DNA of 64,000 nucleotides. Origin: Flavobacterium sp. UBA2787 (GTDB lineage Bacteria; Bacteroidota; Bacteroidia; Flavobacteriales; Flavobacteriaceae). The stretch lies in the NCBI GenBank assembly GCA_002352205.1, contig DEHZ01000017.1, forward strand, positions 1 to 64,000, given 5' to 3'. Below the pieces are notes generated by a model that searched no databases, was not told where the DNA came from, and was given only the letters and a program-made list of their open reading frames with translations. Made by a program: the position numbers and the translations under genes. This document shows positions 20,848 to 30,323 of this stretch, piece after piece (positions within the stretch are counted from its first letter, which is position 1; the number at the start of each line of letters is the position of its first letter).

Positions 20848-22206
20848 ATGAATCAAAACAAAGATAATCTTGTACATCAAAGAGTTTTAAAACCTAATTC
20901 TCATTATTCTTTTTTGGTAAGGGACAACATTAGTTTTATTTTAATTATTTTAATGATTTTCTCTTATTTCTATAATTTACCAGTTATTGGATATAGCTTG
21001 AAAGGAGACAATGAATTAAGGTTGTATGATGTTTTAGGTGTTTTTGTTTTTTTTGTTTTTTTTTCAAATATTAACTTTTACTATTATATAATAAAAAAAA
21101 TTAAAGTTTTTAAGTGGTTTTTTAATTTTTGTATTTGGTGCAGTCTTACAATACTTGTTACTTTTATCTTTAGTGTATTTAAAGATAAGTTTAGTGCATT
21201 CCTACAGTCAGTATTATATCTATATCATCTTTGGGTATTTTTTATTACATCGATAATTTTTTTTGTGATTAGTTACAATAGAAATAAACTTAAAATATTT
21301 ATTCATGTCATACTTTTTTTATCATTAATTTCCTGTACTGTAATAATTCTTCAAAATTTTGAAATCTTACCATTTTTATGGAGTAGTGCATATAGAATAG
21401 CATATCAAGGTTTTTTGTCAGGAACATTAGGGCCTAATAAAATTGTTACAGGAATGTTTTCTGTTATTATTTCTATTTTTGGAATTGGTTTGTTTTCAAG
21501 TAATAATTCAGGAATAAATAAATTGTTTTTATTACTAGTCATATCAATCAACATTTATATTATTATTCTTACTGGATCACGTACTAGTTATGTTGGGTTT
21601 TTAGTTTTCTTGGTTTTCTTCGCTTTTTTTAAAACATCTCGATTCGTGTTTTTAGGAGTTTTTATTGGCTCTATATTTGTATTTTTAATTTTATCAAATG
21701 ATAATTTATACAACAAAATTGATGAAGTGATTAATAATAGAGTTGTTAGTAAAATTGAAAATGAAGAAGATTTAGAAAATGCAGATGTCGGTAAATTATA
21801 TGAAGATTTAGGAGCAGGTAGAAGTCAAATTTCTGCTAAATATGTAAAATGGATATTAGAGAATCCTGAGATTATTCCTTTTGGTCTTGGCTTTAATAAT
21901 AGATTAGTTAGACAAATTGCTGCTCATAATATGTATCTTACAGTTATTAAAGAATTAGGACTAGTCGGTTTTGTACTCTATTTTGGCTGGCTTATTCAAT
22001 ATCTTTTTATACCATTTAAAAAATATGGAGGAAATGAATTAGCTTTAAAGGGCCTTTCTTTGTCAATGTTAGTAACCCTTTTTTTTGGGGAACACCTTTA
22101 CATATATCGCCCAATATTTGCTGTTTTAGGTATGTTTTTAATCGTAATGACAGCACTGTTATCTTATCTTCATGACAATGAACTTCAAAAAAATGATACA
22201 GGTTGA
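20848..22206 (+). CDS. Wzy/WaaL-type O-antigen polymerase or ligase
   Basis: Integral membrane protein with about 11 hydrophobic segments across 452 residues. Between late segments lies a large hydrophilic loop (residues about 290-360) with GAGRSQISAKYVKWILENPE and PFGLGFNNR, then AHNMYLTVIKELGLVGF. A conserved R/H-containing periplasmic loop of the form G-R-x-x-x-W/I plus HN-x-Y/F-L is the mark of the Wzy_C/O-antigen ligase family, which moves undecaprenyl-linked glycan. With an ABC exporter in the locus a ligase role (WaaL) is somewhat more likely than a polymerase, but sequence alone does not settle this. Confidence 0.8.
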   Translation: MNQNKDNLVHQRVLKPNSHYSFLVRDNISFILIILMIFSYFYNLPVIGYSLKGDNELRLYDVLGVFVFFVFFSNINFYYYIIKKIKVFKWFFNFCIWCSLTILVTFIFSVFKDKFSAFLQSVLYLYHLWVFFITSIIFFVISYNRNKLKIFIHVILFLSLISCTVIILQNFEILPFLWSSAYRIAYQGFLSGTLGPNKIVTGMFSVIISIFGIGLFSSNNSGINKLFLLLVISINIYIIILTGSRTSYVGFLVFLVFFAFFKTSRFVFLGVFIGSIFVFLILSNDNLYNKIDEVINNRVVSKIENEEDLENADVGKLYEDLGAGRSQISAKYVKWILENPEIIPFGLGFNNRLVRQIAAHNMYLTVIKELGLVGFVLYFGWLIQYLFIPFKKYGGNELALKGLSLSMLVTLFFGEHLYIYRPIFAVLGMFLIVMTALLSYLHDNELQKNDTG

Positions 22207-22208
22207 TT

Positions 22209-22248
22209 ATTGTTTTAACTTTGTTAATATAAAACAATTTCTTTTTTT
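22209..22248 (+). terminator. Possible terminator hairpin after the Wzy/WaaL gene
   Basis: ATTGTTTTA (22209-22217) pairs perfectly with TAAAACAAT (22230-22238), followed by TTTCTTTTTTT. The stem is nearly all A-T, so it is weak, but its position just past the stop codon and the T tract fit termination or attenuation. Confidence 0.4.
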
Positions 22249-22350
22249 AATTAATTGTTTATACATTTGACTCCATTGATTGTAAACAAAAGATGAATAC
22301 TTTATTTGTTTAAAATTTTCGTTTTAATAAATTCCAAATTATTCTTTTTT

Positions 22351-23310
22351 ATGAATAAAGTTAAATTACTAACCATCATGATTCCTGTTTATAACGAGGA
22401 AGAATGTGTGAACGAACTTTACAGTCAGTTGAAAAAGGTTAGTAAAAATCTTCCTTGTGCTTGTGAGTTTCTGTTTATTAATGATGGTAGTATTGATCAA
22501 ACACTTGAATTAATAAAGCAAATACAACAAAATGATGCAAGAGTTTCAATTGTAGATTTATCTAGAAATTATGGCAAAGAAATAGCCATGACTGCTGGTT
22601 TGGATTATATGATTGGCGACACTTTGGTTATCATTGATGCTGATTTACAAGATAATCCTGATTTGTTACCTTTGATGGTAAGGGAGATCGAAAATGGCTA
22701 TGATGATGTTTATGCTCAACGAACATCAAGAAATGGTGAGAGTTGGTTAAAAAAATCGACTTCATTTCTTTTTTACCGACTTTTAGCTATTATGTCGTCT
22801 GTTCCAATTCAAAAAGATACAGGTGATTTTAGGATGCTTAGCTCTAAAGCAATAAAAGCTTTACGACAACTTGGAGAAAATGAGCGAAATATGAAAGGCC
22901 TTTTTTCTTTTATTGGCTTCAAGAAAAAACCAATTTTTTATGTTCGAGACGAGAGAATTGCTGGAAAAACAAAATGGAATTATTTTAAATTAATAAATTT
23001 AGCGATAAGAGGAATTACAGCATTTTCAATTAAACCATTAAGGATTATTTCCATTACCGGATTGATTATTTCCCTGATTTCCTTTGCTTTCTTAATAAAA
23101 GTAGTTATTAAAGCAATATATTTTGGCGACCCAGTTGCAGGTTATCCATCCATGATGTCTGCCATTTTGCTCTTGGGTGGTCTTCAGCTTCTTTCAATAG
23201 GTGTATTGGGAGAATATTTAGGTATTGTTTTTTCAGAAACTAAAAAGAGACCAATATATTTTATAAATGATTACATAAATAAAAATTCTGACAATAGTTC
23301 AAATGATTAA
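22351..23310 (+). CDS. GtrB/DPM1-like polyprenyl-phosphate glycosyltransferase (GT2)
   Basis: Family 2 enzyme that loads a sugar onto a polyprenyl phosphate carrier. LLTIMIPVYNEEECVNELY, FINDGSIDQTLELI, DLSRNYGKEIAMTAGLD and VIIDADLQDNPDLLPLM are typical of the GtrB/DPM1 group, and two transmembrane segments near the C-terminus (ISITGLIISLISFAFLI; MSAILLLGGLQLLSIGVLG) match GtrB. A TTG at 22306 would add 15 hydrophobic residues, but ATG 22351 places the catalytic domain at the normal distance and is preferred. The next gene, a multi-pass membrane protein, overlaps by 8 bases, as expected for a gtr-like pair. Confidence 0.87.
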   Translation: MNKVKLLTIMIPVYNEEECVNELYSQLKKVSKNLPCACEFLFINDGSIDQTLELIKQIQQNDARVSIVDLSRNYGKEIAMTAGLDYMIGDTLVIIDADLQDNPDLLPLMVREIENGYDDVYAQRTSRNGESWLKKSTSFLFYRLLAIMSSVPIQKDTGDFRMLSSKAIKALRQLGENERNMKGLFSFIGFKKKPIFYVRDERIAGKTKWNYFKLINLAIRGITAFSIKPLRIISITGLIISLISFAFLIKVVIKAIYFGDPVAGYPSMMSAILLLGGLQLLSIGVLGEYLGIVFSETKKRPIYFINDYINKNSDNSSND

Positions 23311-24712
23311 ACAATTCAAACAGTTAAATCCAATCCAATTATTATATATTTTTATATTTAGTTACACTATTCTTCCCTTTTTAGTGCTGTGTTTTTATAA
23401 TGTTCCATTGGGTGATGATTTTTGGTATGCTGAAAGTTTTAGAACAAATGGATTTTGGCAAACTCAATTAAATTTTTATCATCAATGGTCAGGAAGATAT
23501 ATTGCAACAGCGGCCATCTCAACATTAAATCCAATTTCTTTTGGTTGTTTTAACCTATCTTTTATACACCCACTATTATTAATATTGGGTTTTGCAATTG
23601 CTTTATATCATTTTATAAAAAATGTCGTTGTTTTTTTTAGACTCACAATAAATCCAAGTTTATTATTTTGTCTTTTATTTTTTTTTTATTTTAATTATCT
23701 GCCTGATTTTGGAGAAACTTTCTATTGGATGGCTGGAGCATATACTTATCAACTACCAATTGTCTTTTTTCTAGTTTACCTCAATTCTATTTTAAACTTA
23801 TTTAATTCTAATTCTAAAGTTGAAATAGTTAAAAACCAATTCATTGCATTATTTAGTTTGTTTATAGTGCTGGGATCTAATGAAGTAATTGTGGTTTATG
23901 CCAATTTTGTAAATGTATTATTAGTATTAATTTTGATACTCAATAAAAATTATTTCAATCGATTTTCGCCAATTTTTATTATCGCTTTCATTATTTCTTT
24001 CTTAATGATTACAGCTCCCGGAAATTTCGGAAGAGGAAGTTTATTTGTAAAGTCTGATTTTCATTTTTTGAAATCTTCACTTCATTCACTTTCAAGAAGT
24101 TTATTTGTTTTGTTTTTTTGGGTCTTTACATTGTTAACATTATTGCTCTGCTTGCCTAATAATTCAGCTTTTAAAATTGATTGGAATAATAAATTATTAT
24201 TTCTATTAAAAACAAAACGAATGTTTTTAATGGTTAGTTTAGTGTTTTTAATAGGAGTCTTATTTGTTGGATTCTTTCCAAGTATTTTTACAACAAATTG
24301 GATACCACAACGTGCTTATACCCCTATTTTCTTTATTTTTACATTATTTGCAACTCTATTAATTTTGTTTTCAATACAAAAGATAAAAGTATTAGCTGAT
24401 TTAAATAAAGTGCTTTCTACCCATAAGGTTTTATTAGTTTTGATTCCAATACTAATAATCACACTTTCTCATAATTCTAATGTGATGAATGCCTATGTTG
24501 ATATAACCTCCGGCAAAGCAAGTTCATATCACAAACAAGTATTGGAAACATATGAAATGTTAAAAAATAGTAAAACAGATACCGTCTACGTAAAAACAAT
24601 AAAAAAGAAACCATTAATTCTACCTTATCGATGGCCAGGTGAGAATCGCTTGGTAAATGGTGAGTGGGAGAAATATTATAAAATCAAAAGAATTGAACTT
24701 TCAAGAAAGTAA
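23303..24712 (+). CDS. DUF6056-like multi-pass membrane protein (possible GtrC-type glycosyltransferase)
   Basis: Polytopic membrane protein of 469 residues with around ten hydrophobic segments. After the first segment comes PLGDDFWYAESF, then HQWSGRYIATA; an acidic pair just after the first membrane segment plus WxGR is characteristic of DUF6056 and GtrC/GtrII-like enzymes that use polyprenyl-linked sugars on the periplasmic side. Pairing with the overlapping GtrB-like gene supports this role: GtrB makes the polyprenyl-sugar and this protein transfers it to the glycan. No GtrA-type flippase is seen nearby. The family call is from motif and topology only. Confidence 0.6.
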   Translation: MIKQFKQLNPIQLLYIFIFSYTILPFLVLCFYNVPLGDDFWYAESFRTNGFWQTQLNFYHQWSGRYIATAAISTLNPISFGCFNLSFIHPLLLILGFAIALYHFIKNVVVFFRLTINPSLLFCLLFFFYFNYLPDFGETFYWMAGAYTYQLPIVFFLVYLNSILNLFNSNSKVEIVKNQFIALFSLFIVLGSNEVIVVYANFVNVLLVLILILNKNYFNRFSPIFIIAFIISFLMITAPGNFGRGSLFVKSDFHFLKSSLHSLSRSLFVLFFWVFTLLTLLLCLPNNSAFKIDWNNKLLFLLKTKRMFLMVSLVFLIGVLFVGFFPSIFTTNWIPQRAYTPIFFIFTLFATLLILFSIQKIKVLADLNKVLSTHKVLLVLIPILIITLSHNSNVMNAYVDITSGKASSYHKQVLETYEMLKNSKTDTVYVKTIKKKPLILPYRWPGENRLVNGEWEKYYKIKRIELSRK

Positions 24713-25751
24713 TTCCATAAATAACAAAACAAAACCCAAGGTGATTAAATTACTTTACATCGGTAATAAACTTTTAAAACATGGGTTTTCAGCAACTTCA
24801 ATAGAAACTCTTGGTGCTTTATTAGAAAACGAAAATTGTAAAGTAGTTTATGCTTCATCAATAAAAAACAAGTTATTTAGGCTTTTAGATATGTTTTTTA
24901 AAACTTTATTTAATGCACATAAAGTTAACTATGTTCTTATTGATACCTACAGCACTACTAATTTTTGGTATGCTTTTATAATTAGTCAGTTATGCAGAAT
25001 TTTAAATAAACAATATATTCCTATTTTAAGAGGTGGAGATTTGCCCAAAAGATTAAAATCCTCTCCATTACTCTCAAGACTTATTTTTTCCAACTCACTT
25101 TACAATATTGCCCCATCACAGTATCTTTTTACAGTTTTTAAAGAACATAAGTTTAACAATTTAAAATTAATTCCTAATACAATTGAAATAAACAATTATA
25201 ATTTTCAAAAAAAAATCAAATTAGAACCTAAAATTTTATGGGTGCGTTCTTTGTCTGAAATTTATAATCCCAAAATGGCTATTGATGTTTTGAGAATGTT
25301 AAAAAGTAATTTTCCCGATGCTGAATTATGCATGATAGGTCAAGAAAAAGATGTAAGAATAAATGACTTACTAAAATACGCTAACTCTTTTAGTTTAAAT
25401 GTTACTTTCACAGGAAAATTATCAAAACAAGACTGGATTAAACTTTCAGAAAATTACGATATTTTTATTAATACAACTCATTTTGATAATACTCCTGTTA
25501 GTCTAATTGAAGCTTTGGCTCTCGGATTACCTGTGGTTTCTACAAATGTTGGCGGAATTCCTTATTTGGTAAAAGACCGAGAATCAGCTATATTAGTGAA
25601 TGATTCAGACAGTCAGGCAATGGCTAATGCTATAAATGAGTTAATAGAAAATCCTGAACTAGCACAAAAATTAACAAGTAACGGACGTAAATTGGTAGAA
25701 CAATTCGATTGGCAAATTGTTAAAAAACAATGGAAAGAAATTTTGAAATAG
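24657..25751 (+). CDS. GT4 family glycosyltransferase
   Basis: Family 4 transferase. KLLYIGNKLLKHGFSATSIE is the N-terminal loop; the C-terminal domain has ILWVRSLSEIYNPKMAIDVL, LCMIGQEKDV, FINTTHFDNTPVSLIEALA and LPVVSTNVGGIPYLV. The start is uncertain: ATG 24657 overlaps the upstream gene by 56 bases and adds a non-conserved stretch, TTG 24693 overlaps by 20, and GTG 24741 begins just before KLLYIG in the gap after the upstream stop. It is the last glycosyltransferase before the initiating enzyme. Confidence 0.83.
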   Translation: MVSGRNIIKSKELNFQESNSINNKTKPKVIKLLYIGNKLLKHGFSATSIETLGALLENENCKVVYASSIKNKLFRLLDMFFKTLFNAHKVNYVLIDTYSTTNFWYAFIISQLCRILNKQYIPILRGGDLPKRLKSSPLLSRLIFSNSLYNIAPSQYLFTVFKEHKFNNLKLIPNTIEINNYNFQKKIKLEPKILWVRSLSEIYNPKMAIDVLRMLKSNFPDAELCMIGQEKDVRINDLLKYANSFSLNVTFTGKLSKQDWIKLSENYDIFINTTHFDNTPVSLIEALALGLPVVSTNVGGIPYLVKDRESAILVNDSDSQAMANAINELIENPELAQKLTSNGRKLVEQFDWQIVKKQWKEILK

Positions 25752-25808
25752 CTGATAAAATACTCTTAAAATTGTTAAATTGCACGCTCAATTCAACAGC
25801 CACGAAGA

Positions 25809-27203
25809 ATGACCGGAAAGAAGAAAATTCATTTTGAAGTTTCAGAGAGAAAAATTCTTCTCAGAGTTTTTGACGTCTTGTTTGTTTTATTAATGCTCTA
25901 TATTGTTGGAATAATTTTTAATTTCGATTATTTTTATATCACGCCAACAAATTTTTACTGGACTATTGTTTTAGGATTGTATGTCTTAATTGTAGGCTCT
26001 GTTTTTGAAATGTATAACCTTCAAGTTGCCAGTAATCAATTTCAAGTGATAAGAAGTATAGTTTTAACATCTTCCACAACCGTTTTGTTTTATCTGTTGA
26101 CCCCAATTTTTACACCAGTTCTTCCTTCAAATCGTATTCAAATTTTATATTTTTTTCTCGCTATTTTTTTAGCATTATTACTATGGCGAATGTTTTATCA
26201 AAAATACTTAGCTTCACATCGTTTTGAGAAAAAAGTTATTTTAATTTCCGAAAAAGAATTAGCTGATGAATTGATTTCCGGCTTAAAAAGCATTGATCCA
26301 CATTATACTATTATTGCTTTTGTAAATACAGATGAAAATTCTGATTTTAAAATTATAAATAAGTCTGTCACAATTTTGTCAGTAGACAATTTACAAAAGT
26401 TTGTTGCTAAAAATTCTATTTCAGAAATCGTTATTGCTACGCAAAGAACAGAAGAAATTACGGTGGAGTTGTATAACAAATTATTATTATTGTTAGAAAA
26501 TGGTTTTACGATTAGAGAATACACACAAGTTTATGAAAATTTAACTCAACGAATTCCAGTTCAATTTGTTGCTAGAGATTTTTATAAATATTTTCCATTC
26601 AGCAGAAGCAATCAAAACCAACTGTATTTACTTTTTGTACGTTTTTTTGAAATTGTAATTGCATTAACGGGATTAACTTTCGGTTTGATTTTACTTCCTC
26701 TTATTTTGTTTGGTAATGCTATTGGAAATAAAGGAAAACTTTTCTATACACAAATCCGTGTAGGAAAAAACGGTGAAGAATTTAGAATTCTCAAGTTAAG
26801 AACGATGGTTAAGAATGCGGAATCCGCTGGAGCTGTATTTGCGACGACAAATGATGTAAGAATAACTCCTTTTGGTAAATTCCTTCGAAAAAGCAGAATC
26901 GATGAGTTCCCACAATTTGTCAACATTCTTTTGGGTCAAATGGCTGTTATTGGACCAAGACCTGAACGTCCGGTTTTTGTTAATAAAATTGCTGAGGTAA
27001 TGCCTTTTTATCAAACACGACACGTCATAAAACCAGGTTTAACCGGTTGGGCTCAAGTGAATTATTCCTACGGCGATTCAATTGATGATAGTTTGATTAA
27101 ACTTCAATATGATTTGTATTATATTAAACACAGAAGTATCTTTCTGGATATTAATATCATGATTAAAACTATTAGTACCATTCTGTTTTATCGCGGACAG
27201 TAA
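25809..27203 (+). CDS. Polyprenyl-phosphate sugar-1-phosphate transferase (WcaJ/WbaP-like), initiates glycan synthesis
   Basis: Initiating enzyme that transfers a sugar-1-phosphate from a nucleotide sugar to undecaprenyl phosphate. The N-terminal part has four hydrophobic segments, then a Rossmann-like cytoplasmic region (about residues 140-260), another hydrophobic segment near 280 and the bacterial sugar transferase domain to the end. That domain has GKLFYTQIRVGKNGEEF, ILKLRTMV, LRKSRIDEFPQFVNIL, VIGPRPERPVFV and PGLTGWAQVNY. The 464-residue length fits the long WcaJ/WbaP class. It ends the rightward locus, and its stop codon touches that of the convergent DUF4105 gene. Confidence 0.92.
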   Translation: MTGKKKIHFEVSERKILLRVFDVLFVLLMLYIVGIIFNFDYFYITPTNFYWTIVLGLYVLIVGSVFEMYNLQVASNQFQVIRSIVLTSSTTVLFYLLTPIFTPVLPSNRIQILYFFLAIFLALLLWRMFYQKYLASHRFEKKVILISEKELADELISGLKSIDPHYTIIAFVNTDENSDFKIINKSVTILSVDNLQKFVAKNSISEIVIATQRTEEITVELYNKLLLLLENGFTIREYTQVYENLTQRIPVQFVARDFYKYFPFSRSNQNQLYLLFVRFFEIVIALTGLTFGLILLPLILFGNAIGNKGKLFYTQIRVGKNGEEFRILKLRTMVKNAESAGAVFATTNDVRITPFGKFLRKSRIDEFPQFVNILLGQMAVIGPRPERPVFVNKIAEVMPFYQTRHVIKPGLTGWAQVNYSYGDSIDDSLIKLQYDLYYIKHRSIFLDINIMIKTISTILFYRGQ

Positions 27204-28316
27204 TTAGGATTTCAGAAGCCGTATTCTTAATCGTAAAAGAATCAATACTACCAAAATCATCATCGGAAGCATTAAAAATAAATGAGCTTTGTTGAGGATG
27301 AATAGGAGGTAAGCCACAAAGCAAAACAATACAAAGTAGAAGAATCGATTAAACCAAACCACATTTTTCTTTACAAAAGAAATTACTATTCCAATCAAAA
27401 ATGGATTAAATAATAACACATTATAATTCTGAGAAATTTCTCTGTGTAACGAAAAGAATCCTACCGTAGAAAGAAAAATTCCCAATAAGCCTACAATCAC
27501 CAGAAAAGTTAGATAAACTTTATTTTTGTTCGAAATTAAAATCAGAACCAAAAATAAAATAAATGTATAAATCGAATTCCACCATGATTTTGAATGTAAT
27601 GAATTGTCTTGTTCAAACAAAACTGTGGTTTTTTTAGCAATAAGTTCGTTATTGGTTTTTGTTACTTCTAAACTTTTTAATAATTCAATTGGTAAAAAAA
27701 GTTGCTCGGCTGATTTATCCGTTCTATACCCAAACATGATGTTGATTCCCAATTTTTGATAAAAAAGATTATCCATAAACGGATTTAACACGTGTCGATA
27801 ACTTTCGGTTGTGTCACCAACTTTCTCAATAGCCGGTTTCTCTAATTGGTTATTGATTTGATCTACCACCATCGTAGTGCAATTTTTATCAATAAATTTA
27901 TAGATGTAAAAACGTTCATCAGAATAAAGCATTTTTTCCAAATTGTCAACTAATTGCTGTTGTTGAATTGGTGAAAGATTCAATTCTTGTTCATAAACAC
28001 TCCTGTTTTCCATTCGATAAGAATACATGAAACCTTCAAAAGAGCCTTTGCCAACATGATATTCTAAATCGCCTTTTACAAATTTTAGATAAAAATTAGG
28101 GGTATCAAAATCAAACATACCAAAATTATACACCGCATCAACACCTCTTGAATTATCTTGAATTCGAATGGCAGTATGACCAAAAATGGAATGTAATTCT
28201 TCGCCACTTCCGCAGGTTAAAATGCTAATTTTTGCTTCAGGAGACAATGGATAATTCTGCCCGAAACTCAAAAAACTGCAAAATAAAAGAAGGAGAAATT
28301 GTAATTTTATTTTCAT
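27204..28316 (-). CDS. DUF4105 domain membrane/secreted protein
   Basis: A 370-residue protein with an N-terminal signal sequence (LLLLFCSFLSFGQNYPL). The next part, ISILTCGSGEELHSIFGHTAI and YNFGMFDFDTPNFYLKF, is the DUF4105 signature, and DKNCTTMVVDQI carries a conserved Cys. From about residue 240 there are roughly four to five hydrophobic segments, so the N-terminal domain probably faces the periplasm. The family function is not established; the conserved H and C residues hint at a papain-like catalytic site, an inference only. It lies 5 bases after the PorV/PorQ-like gene on the same strand. Confidence 0.82.
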   Translation of the reverse strand: MKIKLQFLLLLFCSFLSFGQNYPLSPEAKISILTCGSGEELHSIFGHTAIRIQDNSRGVDAVYNFGMFDFDTPNFYLKFVKGDLEYHVGKGSFEGFMYSYRMENRSVYEQELNLSPIQQQQLVDNLEKMLYSDERFYIYKFIDKNCTTMVVDQINNQLEKPAIEKVGDTTESYRHVLNPFMDNLFYQKLGINIMFGYRTDKSAEQLFLPIELLKSLEVTKTNNELIAKKTTVLFEQDNSLHSKSWWNSIYTFILFLVLILISNKNKVYLTFLVIVGLLGIFLSTVGFFSLHREISQNYNVLLFNPFLIGIVISFVKKNVVWFNRFFYFVLFCFVAYLLFILNKAHLFLMLPMMILVVLILLRLRIRLLKS

Positions 28317-28321
28317 GCAAA

Positions 28322-29389
28322 TTATCTAAAAATTCCTAAATCAACCTTTACCGAAAAAATATTGGAATACAAGGCTGCACTTTGGTCACCAATGTCTGTT
28401 AGAGCATAATCAACCTGAATACCTTTGTATTTAAATCCTAATCCAATATTCGGTTGAAAACCAATTTTTTCAGTATTATCAATCTGCATTACATTCTGAA
28501 AATTTCCAACACCGGCTCTAAGGAAGACTAAATCGGTATAACCAAATTCAAATCCCAAAGCGGGATCAATACTCACAAAATCAGTAGAAATAATATCGTT
28601 AGTTTTGAAAAACTGCATGTTTAGGTTAAAGGCTGCTAAAATAGAATAATCATAGCGGTACTCAAATTTTCTGGAAATTCCCAACTGGGCTTTTGGTAAG
28701 GTAATTTCGGTACTTTCAGGCAAATCCTGATTTTCTCCCGGAATAGTATTAGAAATTTTCTCAAATTCTTCTTCGTCAATGTTCCAAATGTTATAAGTGG
28801 TAGTAATATCACGAACCATTAACCCAACTTTCCAATTGTCGCGTTCAAACTGTATTCCAACATCAATTCCAAAACCCCACGAATTAGCAAAATCGCCAAT
28901 AATTCTTCGAATCACTTTAGCATTCACACCATATTGCCAGCCCGGAACCTGTAAACTTCTTGCATAAGAAAACGTAGCTCCATAATCGGCAGTCGAAAAC
29001 TTACTGATTCGATTGTAATCTATATTTCCTTCGCTGTCAATTAATTGAGTTGTGTTTAAAATATCGTCAACACCAAATCGAATTAAGGAAACTCCCCAAG
29101 CACTACGGTCGTCAATCGGCATCGCAAAAGCAGCATAGTCATATTGAGCAATGTTTGCAAAATAACTGGCATGCATCAATGCTCCCTGACTGTCTTCTAA
29201 AAAAACCAATCCTGCCGGATTCCAATAACCGGAATTCACATCAGCTGTACTTGCCGTTACGGCATTAGACATTCCCAATGCAGCCGCATCAACACCAATA
29301 CTCATAAATTCGTTTGAGTATTTTCGGACAGCCTGACTATTAGCCAATATCGGAATTAGAAGTAAAACAAAAAATAGATATTTTTTCAA
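28322..29389 (-). CDS. PorV/PorQ family outer-membrane beta-barrel protein
   Basis: The signal peptide is LLLIPILANSQA. The mature protein starts with the PorV/PorQ-type opening FMSIGVDAAALGMSNAVTA and SGYWNPAGL, then alternating aromatic beta-strand sequence up to a barrel-like end (SVKVDLGIFR). PorV and PorQ are T9SS accessory barrels that bind the sorting domain; this member is a paralogue of the broader UPF0164/FadL-like group and its own role is not known. It is the first gene of a two-gene leftward unit with DUF4105, with a candidate promoter at 29432-29465. Confidence 0.8.
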   Translation of the reverse strand: MKKYLFFVLLLIPILANSQAVRKYSNEFMSIGVDAAALGMSNAVTASTADVNSGYWNPAGLVFLEDSQGALMHASYFANIAQYDYAAFAMPIDDRSAWGVSLIRFGVDDILNTTQLIDSEGNIDYNRISKFSTADYGATFSYARSLQVPGWQYGVNAKVIRRIIGDFANSWGFGIDVGIQFERDNWKVGLMVRDITTTYNIWNIDEEEFEKISNTIPGENQDLPESTEITLPKAQLGISRKFEYRYDYSILAAFNLNMQFFKTNDIISTDFVSIDPALGFEFGYTDLVFLRAGVGNFQNVMQIDNTEKIGFQPNIGLGFKYKGIQVDYALTDIGDQSAALYSNIFSVKVDLGIFR

Positions 29390-29431
29390 AGCAAAATTTT
29401 ATTTTCAAACTGAAATTTGCACAATTTTTTT

Positions 29432-29465
29432 CAAAAATAGGAATTTTTAGCTTGTTTCATTCCAA
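29432..29465 (-). promoter_or_regulatory. Candidate promoter of the PorV/PorQ-DUF4105 unit
   Basis: On the minus strand, TATTTTTG (complement of CAAAAATA at 29432-29439) matches TAnnTTTG, and a TTG (complement of CAA at 29463-29465) lies 23 bases upstream. It is 43 bases ahead of the start codon. Confidence 0.5.
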
Positions 29466-29526
29466 CATTTTACTAAATAAAATACATTGAAATTATAAGA
29501 CTAAAAATATCAATTAAAAAACGCAC

Positions 29527-29554
29527 TTGTTTCTCACTTATTGTATTAAATTTG
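29527..29554 (+). promoter_or_regulatory. Promoter of pssA
   Basis: TTG at 29527-29529, 17 bases, then TAAATTTG at 29547-29554, a full match to the -7 consensus. The pssA start codon is 17 bases downstream. Confidence 0.65.
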
Positions 29555-29570
29555 TTTTAAACCACGAAAG

Positions 29571-30302
29571 ATGAATATAAAAGCAAAGATTCCTAATTTT
29601 ATTACGTTACTTAATTTGTTATCAGGATGTATAGCAGTTGTTTTTGCTGCTCGAGATCAGTTCGAATTGGCTTTTTTCTTTGTGTGTTTAGGTATATTTT
29701 TAGACTTTTTTGATGGTTTTTTTGCTCGTCTTTTCAAAGTACAAAGTCCGTTAGGCGTTCAATTGGATTCGTTGGCAGACATGGTTACAAGTGGACTTGT
29801 TCCCGGTTATGTAATGTTTAAAATGATTTTTAATTACCAAAACCAAGGTGTTTCAGCATTGGATGATTTTTTTCCAACAAACCATATTTTGCCATTAGTT
29901 GGATTTTTTATCACGTTGGGCTCATGTTATCGATTGGCAAAATTCAACATAGACACCAGACAAACCGATTCTTTTATTGGATTGCCAACACCTGCGAATG
30001 CACTTTTTATATTAAGTATTCCATTAATTATTGCTTCTACTGAGATGACTTTTCTAAAAGAAGCTCTTACAAATTCATATATTTTAATGGCAATATCGAT
30101 ATTGAGTGTGTATATGATGAATGCTGAAATTCCGTTGTTTTCTCTTAAAATGAAAAATTTCTCATGGCAAAACAGTAAATTTCAAATTGTATTTTTGGTT
30201 TTAGCAGTTATTTTGTTGATAACACTAAAAATTGTAGCATTGCCATTAATTATTTTGCTTTATGTTTTGATGTCGGTTATTCAAAATAAAATGAATTCTT
30301 AA
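29571..30302 (+). CDS. pssA: CDP-diacylglycerol-serine O-phosphatidyltransferase
   Basis: Membrane enzyme that makes phosphatidylserine, the precursor of phosphatidylethanolamine, from CDP-diacylglycerol and serine. The CDP-alcohol phosphotransferase motif D-G-x2-A-R-x8-G-x3-D-x3-D is complete (DGFFARLFKVQSPLGVQLDS followed by LAD, around residues 48-70). Several hydrophobic segments follow. PNFITLLNLLSGCIAVVFAA at the N-terminus is typical of the Bacteroidota enzyme, and the 243-residue length is normal. It has its own promoter and is followed 21 bases later by the GH25 gene. Confidence 0.93.
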   Translation: MNIKAKIPNFITLLNLLSGCIAVVFAARDQFELAFFFVCLGIFLDFFDGFFARLFKVQSPLGVQLDSLADMVTSGLVPGYVMFKMIFNYQNQGVSALDDFFPTNHILPLVGFFITLGSCYRLAKFNIDTRQTDSFIGLPTPANALFILSIPLIIASTEMTFLKEALTNSYILMAISILSVYMMNAEIPLFSLKMKNFSWQNSKFQIVFLVLAVILLITLKIVALPLIILLYVLMSVIQNKMNS

Positions 30303-30323
30303 TCATTTTGTTGTTCATAAAGT

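Noticed and set aside
22306-22350. TTG start of the GtrB-like gene
   Set aside because: It would add 15 non-conserved hydrophobic residues ahead of the catalytic domain; ATG 22351 is normal.
27201-27206. A regulatory meaning for the abutting convergent stops TAATTA
   Set aside because: Abutting convergent stops are noteworthy but no hairpin or T run is present, so nothing beyond gene packing can be claimed.
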